From Luteimonas sp. RC10 (GTDB taxonomy: Bacteria; Pseudomonadota; Gammaproteobacteria; Xanthomonadales; Xanthomonadaceae), in NCBI RefSeq assembly GCF_014192745.1, contig NZ_JACHYJ010000005.1, forward strand, positions 186,001 to 250,000: 64,000 nucleotides of DNA, in the 5' to 3' direction. Positions 59,755 to 64,000 of the stretch are shown here, piece by piece (within the stretch, counting starts at the first letter, position 1; every line of letters begins with the position of its first letter). A model generated the notes under the pieces. It saw only the letters and a program-made list of their open reading frames with translations, did no database searches and had not been told where the DNA came from. The translations under genes and the position numbers were made by a program.

Positions 59755-60234
59755 ATGCCCAAGAAGAAGACCAGGAAGATCGAGGCCCGCCGTTCGGCGA
59801 TCCACGGCAATGGCGTGTTCGCCACCGAAGCGATCGCCAAGGGCGAGCGCATCATCCGCTACAAGGGCTTTCTGCGCAGCCACGCGGACGTCGATGCCGA
59901 GTACGGCGACCAGGAAGAGGACGGCCATACCTTCCTGTTCACGCTCAACGACGAGTACGTCATCGACGCCAACATCGAGGGCAACGTCGCGCGCTGGATC
60001 AACCATTCCTGCGATCCGAACTGCGAGGCGGTGGTCGAGGAAGACGCCAAGGACCGGCGCCACAAGGACAAGGTCTTCATCGAGGCGCTGCGCGATATCG
60101 CCCAGGGCGAGGAGCTGACCTACAACTACGGCATCACCCTGGCCGAGCGGCACACGCCCGCGCTCAAGAAGCTGTGGGGCTGCCGCTGCGGCGCGGCGAA
60201 CTGCACCGGCACCATGCTCCAGCCCAAGCGCTGA
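59755..60234 (+). CDS. SET-domain lysine methyltransferase
   Basis: A 159-residue protein with a complete SET domain. It has SAIHGNGVFATEAIAKGERI (about 14-33), the SAM/catalytic motif NHSCDPNC (83-90), ELTYNYG (120-126) and a post-SET zinc motif CRCGAANC (Cys143, Cys145, Cys150). These are the motifs of eukaryotic histone-lysine methyltransferases. Bacterial members exist, and the chlamydial SET enzyme acts on the histone-like Hc1. I chose the ATG at 59755 (MPKKKTRKIE); longer in-frame starts are possible. A Lys-rich H1-like protein is encoded 15 kb away. It diverges from the SUF operon. Confidence 0.9.
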   Translation: MPKKKTRKIEARRSAIHGNGVFATEAIAKGERIIRYKGFLRSHADVDAEYGDQEEDGHTFLFTLNDEYVIDANIEGNVARWINHSCDPNCEAVVEEDAKDRRHKDKVFIEALRDIAQGEELTYNYGITLAERHTPALKKLWGCRCGAANCTGTMLQPKR

Positions 60235-60264
60235 GGTCAGCGCACAGCCGTCCGCGCCCGGCGA

Positions 60265-60942
60265 TCAGGGCGCGGCCACCTCGCGCAGGTCCGCAGACGC
60301 GATGTGCCAGGCGCGCTGCGCCTGGCTGGCCCCATCGACCACCGCAGCGCGCAGGACGTAACGGCCCTCGTAGCGGCGGATCGAACCGTCCGCCTGCTGG
60401 GCGCGCAGCGACACCGGTACCTCGATGTAGCGCGAACCGGCGGCCGCATCGATGGGCCCGGGCGCGCCGATGTCGACCATGACCGTGGATGTCTGCGCAA
60501 AGCCGGCGGCGAACTGCTCGGGCGTCTGCCCGCTCGCCCGGCCGCCATCCGACCACAGGGCATAGGCGCTGGCGTAATCGAGCGCGTTGATCGCGGTGTA
60601 GTAGCTGCGGATCGCCGCCACCGCCGCCTCCGGGCTCGGCGGCGCGATGTCCGCGGTGGCGTCCGTCGCTGCCGGCAACAGGCCGGTCTCGGGATTGTCC
60701 TCGAGTGGAACGGCGGCCAGATCGGCCACCTCGGGCGCCGGGGCCCGGCCGCCCAGTGGCACATCGCCGGGGCCGGGCGCGCCCGGCATGCCGGTCACCG
60801 GATCGCCGGTGGCAACGGGTTGCGGCAGGCCAGTGGTGTCCGCACTGCCGTCCGCGGCCTTGCCGCGCTGGGCATCGCGGTCGCCACAGGCTGCCAGCGC
60901 CAGTACGGTGCACAGCGCCAACGCGGCGCGGTCAGCGCGCAA
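60265..60942 (-). CDS. Lipoprotein of unknown function (TTG start)
   Basis: A 225-residue lipoprotein. The likely start is a TTG at 60942 inside the end of the preceding gene (10-nt overlap), giving MRADRAALALCTVLALAAC with lipobox LALAAC. No ATG or GTG is available in this frame. A Pro/Gly/Ala linker leads to a C-terminal domain (about 105-225) with AAIRSYYTAINALDYASAYALW, as in NTF2-like or SnoaL-type folds. Function is unknown. It is coupled to the DUF1439-like gene. Confidence 0.7.
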   Translation of the reverse strand: MRADRAALALCTVLALAACGDRDAQRGKAADGSADTTGLPQPVATGDPVTGMPGAPGPGDVPLGGRAPAPEVADLAAVPLEDNPETGLLPAATDATADIAPPSPEAAVAAIRSYYTAINALDYASAYALWSDGGRASGQTPEQFAAGFAQTSTVMVDIGAPGPIDAAAGSRYIEVPVSLRAQQADGSIRRYEGRYVLRAAVVDGASQAQRAWHIASADLREVAAP

Positions 60943-61489
60943 GGTGCACCACCACGCGGCCGTCGCCGACTGCGACCTCACCGATGCGCTTGCCGGCCGG
61001 CAGCTTCGACAGCAGGTCGTCGTCGAGCCGGTAGATCGGCTCGCTGCGCGCGTACTCGGCCAGCAGGCCGTTGACGATGCCCTGCGCGCCGCCCTTGAGC
61101 AGCGCATGGGTGCCGGGCAGATCGAATTGCAGCAACTGCGGATCCTCCAGATGCAGGCCGCGCGTGGCGGCGTCGTAGCGCAGGCCACTGACCAGCGCCA
61201 GGTGGCCCAGACGGTCGTCGGCGACGGCGCCGCCCACGCCCAGATCGAAATCCAGTCGCAGCCGCTGCTCGCCTTGCGGGATCGTCAACCGCGGGTTCTG
61301 CAGCGTCACCGAGACCAGCCCGCCGACGCGCTCGAAGGTCCTGGGAAAGCGCGTGTCGAGCTGGCGCTGCAACTGCGGCGCGGTGAACGCGACCTGGTCG
61401 CCGAGCCAGGCCTGGACCACGCCCAGCGAGGTACAGGCGGTCAGCACGAGCAGCAGCGACAAGACAAAGGGGCGGGCGAGGGCGCGCAT
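60932..61489 (-). CDS. DUF1439-family lipoprotein
   Basis: A 185-residue lipoprotein with lipobox LVLTAC (Cys19). The domain (about 30-185) starts AFTAPQLQRQLDTRFPRTF and continues with VSVTLQNPRLTIPQGEQRLRLDFDL, a long beta pattern like DUF1439/YceB proteins of the gammaproteobacterial envelope. Function is unknown; a lipid-binding barrel is likely. It is followed by a coupled lipoprotein gene. Confidence 0.83.
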   Translation of the reverse strand: MRALARPFVLSLLLVLTACTSLGVVQAWLGDQVAFTAPQLQRQLDTRFPRTFERVGGLVSVTLQNPRLTIPQGEQRLRLDFDLGVGGAVADDRLGHLALVSGLRYDAATRGLHLEDPQLLQFDLPGTHALLKGGAQGIVNGLLAEYARSEPIYRLDDDLLSKLPAGKRIGEVAVGDGRVVVHLAR

Positions 61490-61545
61490 GCGACGGTCTC
61501 CTGGTGCAGTCCTGCGAACCCTACGTGTCGGGGGTGAATGCCGGG

Positions 61546-61995
61546 TTAGCGGTGGCCGCGCTCGTCGGGCGCGGGCGCGAGCACGCGGCGATGCGGTTGC
61601 AGCCACGCCAGCAGCAGGCCGAGCAACTGCATCGCGATCACATCGAGCACGACCTGGCGCAGCGTCAGACTCAGCGGGAACGGCTGGCCGGCATGGGCGA
61701 GCAGATGCCAGGGCACGAACGACACCATTGCCAGCGCCAGCCCGAAGCGGGCGCCATGCCAGCGCTTGCTGCGCACCGGCGGCGGCAGCCAGCGGTAGAG
61801 CCAGGTCATCGCAAGGCCAAGCGACAGATACGCCAGCAGGATCCAGCCGACATTGGCGTTGGCATCCTCGCGTGGGCGGAACAGATGGGCGAGCGCCAGG
61901 TAGTCGGTGCGCAGCAGCACGCCATGGACCAGGAAACCCAGCAGCAGCGCGCTGGCCGAGAGCGTCAACCCGCAGATCCAGAAACGCTTGTCCAT
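61546..61995 (-). CDS. Four-helix membrane protein of unknown function
   Basis: A 149-residue inner-membrane protein with four predicted helices (about 6-26, 48-68, 84-103, 115-135). Loops contain RTDYLALAHLFRPREDANANVG and WYR/WLPPPVRSKRW. The C-terminal tail is Pro/Arg-rich. I do not recognise the family. It lies 56 bp beyond the DUF1439 gene on the same strand, among envelope genes. Confidence 0.7.
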   Translation of the reverse strand: MDKRFWICGLTLSASALLLGFLVHGVLLRTDYLALAHLFRPREDANANVGWILLAYLSLGLAMTWLYRWLPPPVRSKRWHGARFGLALAMVSFVPWHLLAHAGQPFPLSLTLRQVVLDVIAMQLLGLLLAWLQPHRRVLAPAPDERGHR

Positions 61996-62104
61996 CTCCA
62001 ACTCCGATGATGCATGCCAGCGCCGCGCGCAGGGTAACCCGGAAGTGCGGCGCAGTGCCGGACCGCGGCGGTGCGCTGCGGCAGCGCACGCCGTCGTTGG
62101 CGCT

Positions 62105-62707
62105 TCAACGCGCGGCGGGCGCGTTGTCGGACGCCGCGGCGGCGCGCAACAGGGGCAGCGGGTCGAACGCGCCGTCGGCCGCGTAGATGCCGTAGTGCAG
62201 ATGCGGCGGCGTGCCGCGCGCATTGCCGGTGTCGCCGACCGTGCCCAGCATGTCGCCCGGACGGACCACGTCGCCGACCGACAGCAGCTCGGCGAAATCG
62301 TCCAGGTGCGCGTAGTAGTGCCGTTGGCGTCCCGGGCCGGCCACCCAGACCTGGCGTCCCCCGAGGCCAGCGTCGCGGATGCCCACGACCAGGCCCTCGG
62401 TGGTGCTGCGCACCGGCGTGCCGCGCGGCGCGAAGATGTCCACGCCCTCGTGCTGTCGATCGCGCCCGCGTGGCGCACCGAAGGTGTCGGCAACGCGGCC
62501 GGCGGTAACGCCGTCGACCGGCATCGGCAGGGCCTCAGGCGCCGGCGCGGTGGCGATCCGGGCGACGGCACGCGGCTGCGCCATGAAGGGTTGATGCCAG
62601 GCCCAGTGGCCGGCGGCGGCCAGTACCGCCAACACCAGCACCGCACGCAAGGTGCGGCGCAACTGCGGCGTGTAGTCGCGGGGGCGGGCGGAGGCAGGCG
62701 GCGTCAT
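62105..62707 (-). CDS. M23-family metallopeptidase (LytM-type)
   Basis: A 200-residue membrane-anchored peptidase. One helix (about 20-37) precedes the LytM domain. Zinc ligands are His86 and Asp90 (QHEGVDIFAP) and His171 in PHLHYG; His134 and His169 are catalytic. M23 enzymes cut peptidoglycan crosslinks or act on envelope proteins. It is short and lacks coiled coils, so a dedicated EnvC-like activator role is unlikely. The reading frame starts at 62707. Confidence 0.9.
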   Translation of the reverse strand: MTPPASARPRDYTPQLRRTLRAVLVLAVLAAAGHWAWHQPFMAQPRAVARIATAPAPEALPMPVDGVTAGRVADTFGAPRGRDRQHEGVDIFAPRGTPVRSTTEGLVVGIRDAGLGGRQVWVAGPGRQRHYYAHLDDFAELLSVGDVVRPGDMLGTVGDTGNARGTPPHLHYGIYAADGAFDPLPLLRAAAASDNAPAAR

Positions 62708-62758
62708 GGCAGCGACGGTAACCGCGTCGCTGCGAAGGTGGGGTCGGCGTGCTGTGCG

Positions 62759-63397
62759 TCAACGTCCGGCGGCAGCGCGGACTTCCTTCTCGAGGTTCGC
62801 CTTGAGCTCGGGCGCGATGCCCAACTGACGCGCAAGCTCGTCGAGATAGCTGCGTTCCATGAAGCTCGTCTCGTCGGCCACCAGCACGCTGGCCAAGTAC
62901 ATCTCCGAGGCGATCTCCGGCGAAGTCGCGGCACGTGCGATCTCGGCCGGATCCAGCGGCTTTTCCAGTTCGGCGTGCAGCCAGGGCTGGATGTCGGCAG
63001 CGGTGTCGATGCGCCGGAACTCGGCCTCGATCACCTCGCGCTCGCGTGCGTCGAGATGGCCGTCCGCCTTGGCGGCGCCGACCAGGGCCTTGAGGATCGC
63101 CTGGCTGTGCAGATCGGCCTGCGGTGCGGGCAACCGGTCGACGGTCTGCGGCGCCGGTACGGCCGCGTCCGCCTGCTGTTTCTGATAATCGCCATAGGCG
63201 CGGTAGGCCATCATGCCGATCGCGGCCAGGCCGCCGTAGCTGGCGAGCTTGCGGGTCTTGCGATGCTTGCCCAGCAACAGGCCCAGCGCGCCCCCGGCGA
63301 CTGCGCCCTTGCCGAAGTCCGCATTGAGCAGGCTGCTGCCCGGCTTGCCGCCGCTCTGGGAGGTGAGGAGATGGTTGAGGAACCCCTGGAAACTCAT
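62759..63397 (-). CDS. DUF533 TerB-like membrane-associated protein
   Basis: A 212-residue protein. The Gly-rich N-terminus (about 28-70, GKGAVAGGALGLLLG and KLASYGGLAAIGMMAYRAY) is membrane-seeking. The C-terminal TerB-like helical domain (about 95-210) has ILKALVGAAKADGHLDAREREVIEAEF. DUF533 proteins such as YebE belong here and are envelope-stress related; tellurite resistance is only a name similarity. I chose the ATG at 63397 (MSFQGFLNHLL). Confidence 0.87.
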   Translation of the reverse strand: MSFQGFLNHLLTSQSGGKPGSSLLNADFGKGAVAGGALGLLLGKHRKTRKLASYGGLAAIGMMAYRAYGDYQKQQADAAVPAPQTVDRLPAPQADLHSQAILKALVGAAKADGHLDAREREVIEAEFRRIDTAADIQPWLHAELEKPLDPAEIARAATSPEIASEMYLASVLVADETSFMERSYLDELARQLGIAPELKANLEKEVRAAAGR

Positions 63398-63542
63398 GGC
63401 GGCAATCCGACGTGATGGGCGCTCAGGCGCGGGCCGGCGAGCTTGCGATGCCGACCGTTCGCATCGTGTGCACGTTGCGCGACAGGGCGCATGCGCGGTG
63501 CCGGTGGTTGGGCGGCAAGGGAATCGCGCGGTCCGGAAACGC

Positions 63543-63570
63543 GATCGGGACGGCCAAGGCCGTCCCGATC
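63543..63570 (-). terminator. Hairpin downstream of the HU-like gene
   Basis: A perfect 13-bp stem GATCGGGACGGCC / GGCCGTCCCGATC with an AA loop, 26 bp after the stop. On minus it is followed by GCGTTTCC, a weak T tail. Confidence 0.7.
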
Positions 63571-63595
63571 GGGGCAACGCATCGTCCGCCTGGGA

Positions 63596-63997
63596 TCAGG
63601 CAGCGGCGTCCTTGAGCTTCTTGAGCGGACGCACCTTGACCTTGACCGAGGCGGGCTTGGCGGCGAACCACTGCTCTTCCTTGGTGAAGGGGTTGATGCC
63701 CTTGCGCTTGGGCTTGGCCGGCACGCTGACCGAGGTGATCTTCAGCAGGCCCGGCAGGGTGAACGAGCCGGCGCCCTTCTTGCTGATCGAGCCGTGCACG
63801 GCGCCTTCGAGCGCGGAGAACACTGCGCGGACTTCCTTCGCGGCCAGGCCGGTGGCCTCGGCAATGTGCGCGACCAGACCCGACTTGCTCAGCGCTTCCT
63901 TGATCGGCTTGGGTGCTGCGGACTTGGCGGCGGTCTTCTTCGGCGCAGCCGCCTTCTTGGCCGGCACTTTCTTGGTGGTGGCCTTCTTCGTTGCCAT
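63596..63997 (-). CDS. HU-family DNA-binding protein with histone H1-like N-terminal tail
   Basis: A 133-residue protein. Residues 1-32 are a Lys/Ala/Pro-rich tail (MATKKATTKKVPAKKAAAPKK and on), like that of the H1-like protein at 44500. Residues 33-133 form an HU/IHF-type domain (ALSKSGLVAHIAEATGLAAKEVRAVFSALE, then the beta arm GSFTLPGLLKI and RKGINPFTKEEQWFAAK). HU bends and compacts DNA; the tail should add sequence-independent binding. The domain is divergent from classical HU, which lacks the tail. The ATG is at 63997, three bases from the window end. Confidence 0.9.
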   Translation of the reverse strand: MATKKATTKKVPAKKAAAPKKTAAKSAAPKPIKEALSKSGLVAHIAEATGLAAKEVRAVFSALEGAVHGSISKKGAGSFTLPGLLKITSVSVPAKPKRKGINPFTKEEQWFAAKPASVKVKVRPLKKLKDAAA

Positions 63998-64000
63998 GGG

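Noticed and set aside
62759-63397. True tellurite-resistance gene
   Set aside because: Only the TerB-like domain is shared. No other ter genes are nearby, so the resistance label is not supported.

Overview
The window is G+C-rich chromosomal DNA, densely packed with genes on both strands. Its gene content points to the Xanthomonadaceae (Lysobacter/Luteimonas/Xanthomonas group). Pointers are a Xanthomonas/Caulobacter-type TonB-dependent receptor, a ColR/VgrR-like two-component pair, a SUF-only Fe-S cluster operon, a GDSL autotransporter, a MurU-type recycling enzyme and Lys/Ala-rich histone-like proteins. I see no prophage, insertion sequence, CRISPR array or replication origin. The genus is an inference from protein resemblance.

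Layout. 1-2920: a cut-off SLC13-type permease, trmB, thiG and thiS, all on minus, with REP-like stem-loops between thiS and thiG. 3094-8872: GDSL autotransporter, tRNA-Gly(CCC), rimK, a possible small RNA, a small secreted protein and a response regulator/kinase pair. 8961-12929: DUF4124-like protein, metF, a membrane-anchored malate:quinone oxidoreductase and a DUF3228 protein. 12987-20191: an amino-sugar locus. agaS and a gatZ/kbaZ-type gene diverge from a large TonB receptor followed by a secreted TIM-barrel (DUF4832-like) protein, and the divergent region carries several TTTCGTT boxes of the DeoR/AgaR type. 20282-24653: ahcY behind an SAH riboswitch, and a secreted S9 peptidase. 24702-27946: Anbu proteasome-like peptidase, alpha-E protein and ATP-grasp protein. 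28161-35922: metK, a membrane protein, dusB, a lipoprotein, rbsK-nupC (nucleoside salvage) and an aldo/keto reductase.

35961-40254: a Fur-type heme-uptake operon (hemP, TonB receptor, two further proteins). 40402-43449: SPFH/NfeD pair, gcvT and gcvH. 43450-44499: about 1 kb without a convincing gene, holding a heptanucleotide tandem repeat and a promoter-like site, before a histone H1-like gene. 45117-53120: murU, an orphan sulfate-binding protein, an M20 peptidase, a ComEA-like protein, a HutD-family protein, and a second Fur-linked TonB receptor preceded by a small membrane protein. 53281-59593: the SUF operon (regulator, sufB, C, D, S, then GNAT and Rieske genes), with a near-perfect operator palindrome upstream. 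59755-63997: a SET-domain methyltransferase, a run of envelope genes, and an HU protein with an H1-like tail.

Themes. The methyl cycle is represented by metF, metK and ahcY, with an SAH riboswitch at ahcY and a similar short motif upstream of metF and metK. Iron is represented by two Fur-type sites and the SUF system. Chromatin-like functions are represented by an H1-like protein, a tailed HU and a SET methyltransferase. The least described unit is the amino-sugar locus, where a putative new glycan-active enzyme sits beside its likely uptake receptor and the catabolic genes.
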